A stretch of 7,463 nucleotides of DNA from Cyanobacteria bacterium HKST-UBA02 (lineage in GTDB: Bacteria > Cyanobacteriota > Vampirovibrionia > Obscuribacterales > Obscuribacteraceae), in NCBI GenBank assembly GCA_020431945.1, contig JAGQHH010000021.1, positions 1 through 7,463 on the forward strand, given 5' to 3'. Below the pieces are notes generated by a model. That model worked only from the letters and a program-made list of their open reading frames with translations. It searched no databases and was not told the DNA's origin. Shown one piece after another: positions 1 to 7,220 of this stretch. The translations under genes and the position numbers were made by a program. Positions within the stretch are counted from its first letter, which is position 1, and each line of letters opens with the position of its first letter.

Positions 1-2
1 AG

Positions 3-3000
3 CGCTCCGGAGAGTCCGAATTCCAATTCCTCCCCGGCGGCAAGGACGACCCCTACCGGGTCTATATCGGTCCCAATGACACAGTCAGGCTGGGTGCTCC
101 GGACGGACCCGAGATCCGTCTCAATGTTCCGGACTCGGTGGCGGGGCATCTCAAGCCCCAGGTCGGGCCCGGTGGAGATGTGGACGTGCGGGTGTTCTTC
201 GACGGCAAGCCCCTGCAGATCAATGACGACGGCGAGATGCTCATCGGGCGCGTTCACCAGCAGGTGGGCCCCGAAGGGCTCTCGGACATCCTCGATCGGC
301 GGGTAGCGAGCAACCATGCCAAGCTTCGCTGGGACGAGAATGCCGGCAAGTGGGAGTTCACCGACCTGACCGGCGCCCCCAGGCAGGCTGGCGATTATAC
401 CGGGACAGTGGTTGCCCGGCGCGGCGGCAACGGGACCTTTATAAGGCGAGAGAATGGCCAGGTGGAGTTCCTCCAGGGCGCATCGACCTATCTCGGACCC
501 AATGACTCGGTCCATCTAGGCGCCCCGGACGGACCCGAGCTCAAGTTCATCACCAATCAGGGTCACAGGCTCCCGGACGGGCGAGTAGAGGTGCCTCGAA
601 AGAATTTCGACATGGCGGTGAAACGGCCGGACGGTACCACCGAGATCACTACTTTCCTCAATTTCCGCCGCCTGGAAGATCCCCAGGGGAGGGTTATCCA
701 GACTCTCGATCCGAAAGGAGCGCGCCGGGGTTTCGAGTATGAAGGCGACGGCTCTCTCAAGCGCATCAAGTTCGACGATGACTCAGTAGTAGAGCGCACC
801 GCCGGTGATGTATGGGTACGAACCACTCCCGATGGGCGCCGTTCGGAATTCTGGCGCGGCGATATCGAGATAGAGCCCGACGGCGCCGTTAGATACCGCG
901 ATACCGGCGAGCCTCCTGCCTATACCATCGATCGGGTGGACGGCACCCGGGAAGTCGTTCATAGCAATGGCCGGGTCGAATACAAGAATGTCGACTTCCA
1001 GAACGAGCTCAGCTACATGAACGGGATCATGAACAGCTTCGACGACAACTCGCAGCGGCTGCGCTTCAAGCAGATGATGAATGATTTCGAGAAACGTGCC
1101 AGGGAAGCCGGTCTTTCCGCGGAAGAGAAAGCTCTGACTTTCCACCATGTACGGCGGCTCTATCAGGCCGAATACGGCGCCTTCCTCACGGCTCCCGAGC
1201 GTTCCGGACTGGCCGAGCAGATCTTCTTCCTGGCGGCACATCCGGAGAAAGTCTGTCAGGGCGCTAACAGCACCTGCAATGTCTCGACTCTGGAGAGGCG
1301 GCTCTTCGCCAAGAATCCTTCGGAAGCCGTAAGATTGATCTCGGATGTGGTGATTACCGGCAAATATGTGACCGCCAATGGTGTCAAAGTAGATCTCGGA
1401 CGCATTCCCGGAGTGCTTGCCCCGGACAGCGAAGCGCGCATGCTCGCCCGGGGCTTCAGCGCCGACGGAAGCGATCTCAAGATCGACGGACGCCGCACCT
1501 ATGCCAGCCAGATCTTCGAGACCACCGCGGTCAATCTCAACTGGGCCCAGAGCGCCGAGTATAAATTGAAGCCCGGAGATATGGTCGTCTACGAAAAGGT
1601 ACCCGGTCCGGTCACCGGCAGCGGTACCGAAGAGCTGGTTCGGTATTCGGTAGATTCCCTGGGCAATTTGAATCGAGAGGTCGTGAAGAACTCGCCGCAT
1701 ATCTATGTCAGCGATTTGGAGCCGCTCTATCGCCAGATCTCCGGCACCACCGACAGCAATTTCGTCCTCTGGCATGGAGCGAACGGTATCAATTCCGCCG
1801 ACGACCTGCGCCGCTCCATCGAGAGGATCGAGAAGGAAGGCGGTCCCGGCGTGATCATGGTCCACACCCGCAACGAGCCTTTCTGGACCGACTCCGGCGG
1901 CGGTGTCGCCGGCGGCTCCGGGGGCTGGCATGTGGTCAACGTCGAGGGTGTTCGCAAAGATCCTCGAACCGGGCGTTATGTTGTGGACGTCACCAACCAG
2001 TGGAACGATGCTTCGCATCATGTGGGAGATCAGGCAATTCCCCTCGAGCAATTGTTCGAGTCTATGAAAAAGCCCGCCTCCGCCGGCAATACACCTGACC
2101 TTCCCGGCGGCGCCCTCGATCGCACTACTCCCGATGCGGCTCCCCACACGGCCCTCGATGCGACGCTGGTGAAAGCAGCCGCCAATCTAGATGGCGCGGT
2201 CAAAGCCGAGCCTGATTATCTCAGACGATCGCCATACAAAGACGGCGAGCAGGAGTGGCTTGCCGCCTACAAGGAGGCAAAATACGAGCAGAAAAAGATC
2301 CTGCAGACTCAGATCGACTATGAGAATGTTTCGGACAGGATGATGGCTGATTTGATACCAATGTTCCGGGCCGGTGTCGGCAGTTCCGAAAATTATGCTC
2401 GCTTTCCGGCGGAATTTCGAAATGAGATGGCCAGACGTCTGGAAAGGAAGATGGATCCGGCTCTGCTGCGCTCCTACACCATGTATATTGCCGGTCTGGT
2501 GAGGGGAGCTCCCACCGACAACCGTCAGTTCGGTATCCAGATCTTGAAGCATCTGGCCGAGCGCGGCAGAGAATACGGTGACAGTCTGGATGGAGTGTTG
2601 TTGCCGTTCAGTATGACCAGCATACTGGAAGGCAATAATGTCGTCAGCAAGAGAATGCTGAGCGAGCTTACTCTGGATGAGCAGGCGACTCTGGTGGAGA
2701 CGCTCTTCCGGAGCGGGGTGGTCAGCCGTGCTAACGTTCCTGACGGTTTCCAGAGAGTCTTGAGAAGCATGGATTCAGGAGCCATCGATCATCTGAGCGC
2801 GGACGTAGTGGATGAGTTCGACAGGGTTCTGGACGCTCGTCTGGCTGAAGCCAGCAAGGGCGGTGCCGATACCGGTCGCCGGGCTCTGGCCACCCTCGAC
2901 AGGCTGAAAGAGCCCGAGGTGGAGAGGTCGCATCTTGACCGGATCTTCGGCAGTCTCACACCATACGATCGCAATATCGCCATGCAGATACTTGCCGACA

Positions 3001-4895
3001 ACAAAGAATTCCTGACCATGCCCGGACTGAACCGACAATTCGATGAGCTCGCTGAGACGCTGAGAAGCAACGGTGTGCTTACCGCTACCCATAAGGCGAA
3101 TCTCCGGGGCAATTCGATCGAGACCGTTCAGGCTGTCGTCTTCGACGAGTCCGGAAGCGGCTCGGCCCTGGCTTATCTCTTCCGCAAGCATACCGGTATC
3201 GACGTCAATATCAAAGTCGTCAAATCACCGGCAGATCTCCCTGAGGGCAAATTCGTCGTGTTCGATCCCATGCCTCCGGAAGGAAGTCCTCTCCATCTGC
3301 CCCTGGAAGATCGACTGACTCGCACAGGAGACGGCAGTGCCTTCGAGCCCGAGCAACTCACTGATTTCCACCGGAACTTCAATATGTTCGACCTGTCCAC
3401 TGTGGATGTCGATCCTGAGCGGCTCCGGCAGAAAGTCGCAGGGATGGTGGCCGACGCCAAGGCCCGGGGAGTCTATGCGGACATGCCCGTGACCGCTTCC
3501 AACACGCCGGCAGCGATCAGCGAGAAAGAGTACGGACAGCTCAACGATCTCCTGAGGGACAGCCACGAGCGCTCGGTGGAGCTCAAGACCAAGCTCTACT
3601 ACGCCCGGACTGCAGGGGCGGTTCCGCCGGAGGATCTCGAGATACTTTCCTATCGGAATCTTTCTGAGAGAAGCTGGGAAGTCGACTTCAAGCTCACCGA
3701 TGATGGTACCAGGCACGAAGATCTGATTTTCATCACCGATGCCGATCCCGGCGGAAGCAGTCATCTCGTTTCGCATATCTACCGGCAGGCAAACGGTATC
3801 AATCCCGATCAGTTCGTCAGTCTGGCCGAAGCGAAGCGCATGGCTTCCCGGGGCGAGCTGGAGGGCAAGAAAGTCGTCATTCTCGATGACATCGTGGGCT
3901 CCGGCGCATCGGCTGCCGGTTATGCCAACAAGCTCAATGAAGTGATCGATATGAGCGGCGGGCGAGCCCGGGGCTATATCGCGCATCTGGCCGGGACGGA
4001 AGAAGGACTCGCCCGGGCGCAGCGAGCCATCAATCCGGTAAACGAGAGCGGACAGATCGACTTTCTCAATCCCGACGGCCGCATCGAGCTGATTACCGCA
4101 AGCGATCCGCTAACCGTAGTCGAAGACGGTATTCCTCATCGGAAAGTCTCTTCTCCCGGCAAGGGCAAGACCGGGCAGGACAGCGAGCCGATCGTGACCA
4201 GGGTTGTGCTGCCGTATATGGTGCCCAATACCAATGAAGCCAGAATCAATGAGATGTTCGTCACCGACCTGGGCTGGCCCGATTCTCTCAGTCGTGGCGA
4301 CGGTCACAAGATCAAGCTGAGCGCCCGGGATAAAGCTTCACTCAAAGTCCTGGCCCCTGATTATGCCTTTATCGAGAATTCCGGTATGGTTCAGGACGGG
4401 CTCGGCACAGTGGTGCGCGGTAGCGCGCTTTCTCCTGAGGACCTCGACCGTCTCGTCCGTGAGAATCAAACGGCAGTGATCGTCGATTTGCGCGCCACCA
4501 CCGGTGCCGAGCGCAAAGGAGCCAATCTCGATCCGGTCCATGAAGCCGAATGGATCAACAACTACAACGACAGCCCTGCCGGTCAGAGCCAACCGGTGGA
4601 GTACCACCAGATCGGTTTCAGCACCGCCAAAGACGGCTTGCCCTCCGAAGCCGATGTCGATCATATGATCGAGGTCATCCAGGATGCTGCTCTCGACGGC
4701 AAAAAAGTCTATGTCCACTGCGAGCACGGCCGGGACCGCACCGGCTTGATGATGGCTCTCTATGAAGTGGCTGCCGGCATGGATCCGCAGGAAGCCTACC
4801 GCCGGATGGTGGCTTTCGGCTTCCGTCAGGACTATCTGCATATGAAGGATTTCTTCTTCGCCCAGGCCGAGCGTATCCGCTCGCGACGCGGCTAG
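3..4895 (+). CDS. Giant multidomain protein (5' partial): FHA-FHA, YD/RHS-like, putative Cys-peptidase, helical region, PRTase, Cys-X5-Arg phosphatase
   Basis: The frame is open from the first complete codon to TAG at 4893-4895, giving 1630 in-window residues. The N-terminus lies upstream: FHA-like sequence precedes the internal GTG at 138, so that GTG is not the start. Domains in order: end of an FHA-like domain (3-131); full FHA domain (about 174-555) with Gly-Arg at 246-251, Ser-Asn-His at 309-317 and Asn-Gly-Thr at 429-437; YD/RHS-like 'PDGR'-type segment (about 600-990); putative papain-like region (about 1005-2070) with Cys codons at 1254 and 1275, Gly-Trp-His at 1923-1931 and Val-Thr-Asn-Gln-Trp at 1989-2003; Pro/Ala linker (about 2090-2180); helical charged region (about 2190-3110); phosphoribosyltransferase-like fold with VVILDDIVGSGAS at 3873-3911; and a C-terminal PTP/DSP-like phosphatase (about 4355-4870) with VIVDLR at 4476-4493 and HCEHGRDRTG at 4716-4745. 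FHA domains usually bind phosphothreonine, and Cys-X5-Arg enzymes hydrolyse phosphoesters through a cysteine intermediate. The cellular role and location are unknown because the N-terminus is missing. The FHA, PRTase-loop and phosphatase calls are firm; the peptidase call is tentative. Confidence 0.93.
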   Translation, partial: RSGESEFQFLPGGKDDPYRVYIGPNDTVRLGAPDGPEIRLNVPDSVAGHLKPQVGPGGDVDVRVFFDGKPLQINDDGEMLIGRVHQQVGPEGLSDILDRRVASNHAKLRWDENAGKWEFTDLTGAPRQAGDYTGTVVARRGGNGTFIRRENGQVEFLQGASTYLGPNDSVHLGAPDGPELKFITNQGHRLPDGRVEVPRKNFDMAVKRPDGTTEITTFLNFRRLEDPQGRVIQTLDPKGARRGFEYEGDGSLKRIKFDDDSVVERTAGDVWVRTTPDGRRSEFWRGDIEIEPDGAVRYRDTGEPPAYTIDRVDGTREVVHSNGRVEYKNVDFQNELSYMNGIMNSFDDNSQRLRFKQMMNDFEKRAREAGLSAEEKALTFHHVRRLYQAEYGAFLTAPERSGLAEQIFFLAAHPEKVCQGANSTCNVSTLERRLFAKNPSEAVRLISDVVITGKYVTANGVKVDLGRIPGVLAPDSEARMLARGFSADGSDLKIDGRRTYASQIFETTAVNLNWAQSAEYKLKPGDMVVYEKVPGPVTGSGTEELVRYSVDSLGNLNREVVKNSPHIYVSDLEPLYRQISGTTDSNFVLWHGANGINSADDLRRSIERIEKEGGPGVIMVHTRNEPFWTDSGGGVAGGSGGWHVVNVEGVRKDPRTGRYVVDVTNQWNDASHHVGDQAIPLEQLFESMKKPASAGNTPDLPGGALDRTTPDAAPHTALDATLVKAAANLDGAVKAEPDYLRRSPYKDGEQEWLAAYKEAKYEQKKILQTQIDYENVSDRMMADLIPMFRAGVGSSENYARFPAEFRNEMARRLERKMDPALLRSYTMYIAGLVRGAPTDNRQFGIQILKHLAERGREYGDSLDGVLLPFSMTSILEGNNVVSKRMLSELTLDEQATLVETLFRSGVVSRANVPDGFQRVLRSMDSGAIDHLSADVVDEFDRVLDARLAEASKGGADTGRRALATLDRLKEPEVERSHLDRIFGSLTPYDRNIAMQILADNKEFLTMPGLNRQFDELAETLRSNGVLTATHKANLRGNSIETVQAVVFDESGSGSALAYLFRKHTGIDVNIKVVKSPADLPEGKFVVFDPMPPEGSPLHLPLEDRLTRTGDGSAFEPEQLTDFHRNFNMFDLSTVDVDPERLRQKVAGMVADAKARGVYADMPVTASNTPAAISEKEYGQLNDLLRDSHERSVELKTKLYYARTAGAVPPEDLEILSYRNLSERSWEVDFKLTDDGTRHEDLIFITDADPGGSSHLVSHIYRQANGINPDQFVSLAEAKRMASRGELEGKKVVILDDIVGSGASAAGYANKLNEVIDMSGGRARGYIAHLAGTEEGLARAQRAINPVNESGQIDFLNPDGRIELITASDPLTVVEDGIPHRKVSSPGKGKTGQDSEPIVTRVVLPYMVPNTNEARINEMFVTDLGWPDSLSRGDGHKIKLSARDKASLKVLAPDYAFIENSGMVQDGLGTVVRGSALSPEDLDRLVRENQTAVIVDLRATTGAERKGANLDPVHEAEWINNYNDSPAGQSQPVEYHQIGFSTAKDGLPSEADVDHMIEVIQDAALDGKKVYVHCEHGRDRTGLMMALYEVAAGMDPQEAYRRMVAFGFRQDYLHMKDFFFAQAERIRSRRG
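66..539 (+). repeat. Tandem duplication of the FHA C-terminal segment inside the giant gene
   Basis: The 48 nt at 66-113 (encoding IGPNDTVRLGAPDGPE) recur at 492-539 (encoding LGPNDSVHLGAPDGPE). I count 38 of 48 identical bases, with the final 15 bases identical. The offset is 426 nt, or 142 codons, which fits one FHA domain plus linker. This indicates that the protein carries at least two FHA-type domains in tandem, made by duplication; only the end of the first is visible. More copies could lie upstream. Confidence 0.8.
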
Positions 4896-4904
4896 AATTT
4901 AAGA

Positions 4905-5417
4905 ATGCTTCTGGTCAAAGATCACGGTCGAATCGAAGAGATGCCCCTGCCCCCGGGCTGGAGCGAGCACCGCCAGATTGAGGATAATGCTCCCGGCATG
5001 CCGGACCTGCGCGAGTTCCAGGCGGACGGTGAGCCGGAGGTGAAGCTCTGTCTTTATTACCGGGGCAGGCTCATGACGGCCCCGGGCGGGGAAGCCTTTT
5101 CGAAAGTCCTGGAGCAAAAGCCCCATGTGCTTCTCAACAGGGAAATCGAGTCTTTGCAAGAGGTCCTGGAGGATGCCGCCGCCGCCGACTTTTTCACCCC
5201 ACTGTCCATCCATACTGCCGAGCTTGCCGGGAGGACCGTGCTGGTTCTCGAGGGGCGCTGGAAGAGGCAGCAATGGGACACTTATTCGATTTATCTGAAA
5301 GCCGATGAGGAGGGGCGAGCCGTCCAGCAGATCTATCTCCTGGCACCGCCTGCCCGATATCCGGTATTTCTGCCCCAGGTCAAGAAAATCCTCAAGGAAT
5401 TACGCTGGAAAGCCTGA
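4905..5417 (+). CDS. Hypothetical protein, 170 aa, probably cotranscribed with the giant gene
   Basis: I do not recognise the family. It is a soluble, mixed alpha/beta-looking protein with no signal peptide or membrane segment. Visible elements are an N-terminal 'PLPPGW' motif (from 4944), a charged beta-like stretch (VKLCLYYRGRL), a central acidic helix (residues about 80-100, REIESLQEVLEDAAAADFF), a basic beta segment (VLVLEGRWKRQQWDTYSIYL) and a basic C-terminal helix (QVKKILKELRWKA). The start at 4905 lies only 9 nt after the upstream stop, and I see no strong Shine-Dalgarno there, so translation may depend on ribosomes finishing the giant gene. An alternative in-frame ATG at 4941 would remove 12 residues. 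The tight spacing suggests shared transcription and possibly a linked job, such as partner, chaperone or inhibitor, but that is inference. No hairpin terminator is evident between it and the next gene. Confidence 0.8.
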   Translation: MLLVKDHGRIEEMPLPPGWSEHRQIEDNAPGMPDLREFQADGEPEVKLCLYYRGRLMTAPGGEAFSKVLEQKPHVLLNREIESLQEVLEDAAAADFFTPLSIHTAELAGRTVLVLEGRWKRQQWDTYSIYLKADEEGRAVQQIYLLAPPARYPVFLPQVKKILKELRWKA

Positions 5418-5470
5418 CTCTGGTTCGATTCTGCCCCTGTCTCCCCTGATCCGGCTCCGGGCATTTGATT

Positions 5471-5480
5471 GTGCTAGGAT
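5471..5480 (+). promoter_or_regulatory. Possible extended -10 promoter upstream of the cyclophilin gene
   Basis: GTGCTAGGAT contains a TAGGAT hexamer (5475-5480) resembling a sigma-70 -10 box. A TG lies at 5472-5473, one base before the hexamer, in the extended -10 position. There is no good -35 at the expected distance in the GC-rich sequence near 5452-5457. It lies 39 nt before the start codon, leaving a short leader. The call rests on this single element. Confidence 0.35.
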
Positions 5481-5507
5481 GACCATTCTGGATCGGACTG
5501 TGACTTT

Positions 5508-5512
5508 AGGAG
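5508..5512 (+). promoter_or_regulatory. Ribosome binding site of the cyclophilin gene
   Basis: AGGAG lies 7 nt before the ATG at 5520, ideal spacing for a Shine-Dalgarno. It fixes the start that gives a complete export signal. Confidence 0.8.
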
Positions 5513-5519
5513 CAGGTGA

Positions 5520-6125
5520 ATGAAGATTTCCCGACGGGTTTTACTGACCGCTGTTTCAGCTATTTTCGCTTCCCAGGTGTTCAGCCTCTCCGGCGCCCTT
5601 GCAGCCGGAAAAGGCGTATACGCCAAATTTGTTACCACCGAAGGCACCTTTACAGCCAGGCTTTTCGACAAGCAGGCTCCCAAGACCGTGGCTAATTTCG
5701 TCGGTCTGGCCGAAGGCACCAAAGAATGGAAAAACCCCAAGACCGGCGCCACCGAGAAAGGCAAGCCTTTCTATAACGGGCTTATTTTCCACCGGGTCAT
5801 CGAAGGCTTCATGCTCCAGGGCGGATGCCCCCTGGGTATGGGTTACGGCGGTCCCGGCTACCAGTTCGCCGACGAGTTCAACCCGGAGCTCCGTCACTCC
5901 AAGCCCGGTATTCTTTCCATGGCTAATTCCGGTCCCAATACCAATGGCAGCCAGTTCTTCGTGACCCTGGCTCCCACCCCGCACCTGGACAACAAGCACT
6001 CGGTCTTCGGGGAAGTGGTGGAAGGCATGGATGTCGTGAAGAAAATCGGCTCTACACGTACCGGTCCTAACGATCGCCCGGTCAAACCCATTGTCATGAA
6101 ACAGGTGATTATCGAGCGCCGCTGA
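5520..6125 (+). CDS. Exported cyclophilin-type peptidyl-prolyl cis-trans isomerase
   Basis: This 201-residue cyclophilin catalyses cis-trans isomerisation of Xaa-Pro bonds during protein folding. Residues 1-29 form an export signal with a basic n-region, a hydrophobic core (VLLTAVSAIFASQVFSL) and a likely cleavage after Ala28 (A-L-A). The Ser-Arg-Arg-Val-Leu-Leu start also resembles a twin-arginine signal, so Tat rather than Sec export is possible. The catalytic core is intact: FHRVIEGFMLQGG gives Arg92, Phe97 and Gln100, equivalent to Arg55, Phe60 and Gln63 of human CypA, followed by ANSGPNTNGSQFFVTL (135-150) and HLDNKHSVFGEV (155-166). His155 sits at the CypA Trp121 position, a change common in bacterial members that usually weakens cyclosporin binding. 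The insert EWKNPKTGATEKGKP (69-83) is typical of bacterial exported forms. It has its own strong ribosome binding site and an intrinsic terminator, so it is probably a single-gene unit acting in the periplasm or envelope. Confidence 0.95.
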   Translation: MKISRRVLLTAVSAIFASQVFSLSGALAAGKGVYAKFVTTEGTFTARLFDKQAPKTVANFVGLAEGTKEWKNPKTGATEKGKPFYNGLIFHRVIEGFMLQGGCPLGMGYGGPGYQFADEFNPELRHSKPGILSMANSGPNTNGSQFFVTLAPTPHLDNKHSVFGEVVEGMDVVKKIGSTRTGPNDRPVKPIVMKQVIIERR

Positions 6126-6152
6126 TAAGGCCCCTCGCATTAAATCACCAGA

Positions 6153-6190
6153 GCCCGGGGTCAGGGAACTTCCCTCCCCGGGTTTTTCTT
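6153..6190 (+). terminator. Intrinsic terminator after the cyclophilin gene
   Basis: CCCGGGG (6154-6160) pairs perfectly with CCCCGGG (6176-6182), with an added G-T pair at 6153/6183. An inner stem AGGGA/TCCCT (6163-6167 with 6171-6175) has a 3-nt loop and a 2-nt bulge. A T-run (6183-6187) follows directly. It begins 28 nt after the stop codon and separates this gene from the next. Confidence 0.87.
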
Positions 6191-6263
6191 GCCGGTTTTT
6201 CCTGCCACATCTTCCTAACAAACCGGGTCCATACTCCAGGCATCCCCTCAAAAATCACTCGCT

Positions 6264-6268
6264 GGAGA
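6264..6268 (+). promoter_or_regulatory. Ribosome binding site of the 304-aa gene
   Basis: GGAGA lies 7 nt before the ATG at 6276 and supports that start. The promoter should lie in 6190-6260, but I see no hexamer pair there good enough to call. Confidence 0.7.
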
Positions 6269-6275
6269 ACACACC

Positions 6276-7190
6276 ATGTCAGGACCAGGTCAATTCGAAA
6301 ATGTCGGACGCATTGTCGATTGTGTCAACCAGGGCAAAGACGCCAATCATCTGCTCGACGGTATGAGCAATCAAGAGAACCGGGAGCTCATGAGACTGAT
6401 CAGAGAAGGCAGAAACAGCGGCTCCGGCAACCAGTATCTTCCCGACCTTACTATTACTATCAACAGCGACGGCATCGATTTCAACCAGAAAGGACCTTTC
6501 CCCGGCGGCGTTTGCGAAGCCCCGAGCGCTGTTGCCATGTCCGCGGCCGGCGGCGAGCGTGCTCAGAAGTCTGCCGAGCACAAGCCCGAGCAGAAAGCCG
6601 AATCACACACGACCGATCCCGAGCTCGCCCGCATCATGGAAGGCTGGGACCGCGATGCCAGACAACAGCGTCAGGAAGCCACGGTGACCGGTTTCACCGA
6701 TGGTATCACCGGCAATGTCGGCGACTGTATGCACGATACTTTCGATCAGACCGCCAAGCTCGAGCTTCGCCAGAATCTCATGAAACTCAAAGAGCAGTCT
6801 CCTGAAGTGGTGGAGCAAGTGATGACCAATCTCGAGAAAGAGTTCGGTCGCGGTCAGAGCCTCGAAAAACTTCCCGTGGTCGGCGATCTCGTAGCCCAGA
6901 CCCGCTCCGGCATGGACGTGACCTATGCCAAAGACCAGAACGGCAACGACATCAAGAGCCAGCCCCTGGAGATCCACTTCAAAGGCTCATTCAATAATGG
7001 TGTCGGTGGCGAGACTATTTATATGAACAAGACCCTCGCCGAGAACGCCGAGATCGCCCGCGCCGAATTCAAGTCCACCGGGGACACCGTGGGCACCGGC
7101 GGCAGCAAGCAGATGTACGAGCTCAACCGCGATATGAACCAGCTTCCCGAAGAGAAGAAACTGTGGTTCGACAGAGTCCTGGATAAATAG
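6276..7190 (+). CDS. Hypothetical protein, 304 aa, two-part hydrophilic protein
   Basis: I do not recognise the family. There is no signal peptide or transmembrane segment, so it is probably cytoplasmic or exported by a route without a classical leader. The N-terminal part (residues 1-80) starts with a helix-rich stretch (FENVGRIVDCVNQGKDANHLLDGMSNQENRELMRLIREG), then a beta-like piece (YLPDLTITINSDGIDF) and a Gly/Pro turn (GPFPGG). A low-complexity hydrophilic linker follows (about 85-115, Ala/Glu/Lys/Gln-rich). The C-terminal part (116-304) contains a helical block (LELRQNLMKLKEQSPEVVEQVMTNLEKEF, 162-190) and a beta-rich block (residues about 213-251) before a charged tail. Cysteines are at 16, 80 and 151. 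A strong ribosome binding site, the terminator just upstream and a hairpin terminator just downstream make it a monocistronic unit. Codon use resembles that of the giant gene. I infer no function. Confidence 0.85.
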   Translation: MSGPGQFENVGRIVDCVNQGKDANHLLDGMSNQENRELMRLIREGRNSGSGNQYLPDLTITINSDGIDFNQKGPFPGGVCEAPSAVAMSAAGGERAQKSAEHKPEQKAESHTTDPELARIMEGWDRDARQQRQEATVTGFTDGITGNVGDCMHDTFDQTAKLELRQNLMKLKEQSPEVVEQVMTNLEKEFGRGQSLEKLPVVGDLVAQTRSGMDVTYAKDQNGNDIKSQPLEIHFKGSFNNGVGGETIYMNKTLAENAEIARAEFKSTGDTVGTGGSKQMYELNRDMNQLPEEKKLWFDRVLDK

Positions 7191-7220
7191 GCTCTCTCTA
7201 GTTGATTTTATAAGGGGTGC

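Noticed and set aside
138..140. GTG as start codon of the giant gene
   Set aside because: The same frame is open to the left edge and encodes an FHA-like tail repeated later in the protein, so the real start is upstream. No ribosome binding site precedes this GTG.
600..990. Complete RHS toxin or core repeat shell
   Set aside because: Only a short stretch of YD-like 'DPQGR' and 'DGTREV' text is present. There is no RHS core cage or DPxGL-type cleavage motif before a toxin tip.
783..2147. Long open frame on the minus strand (454 codons) opposite the giant gene
   Set aside because: It lies wholly inside a well-supported + strand gene with recognisable domains, and its translation shows no family or domain signature. 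Long antisense frames are expected in GC-rich coding DNA.
3225..3986. Second long minus-strand frame (253 codons)
   Set aside because: It is antisense to the region including the PRPP loop, shows no motif of its own, and is a by-product of codon bias.
6189..6235. Promoter for the 304-aa gene (TTGCCG with TCCTAA or CATACT)
   Set aside because: The hexamers match poorly and overlap the end of the terminator, so I cannot choose between candidates.
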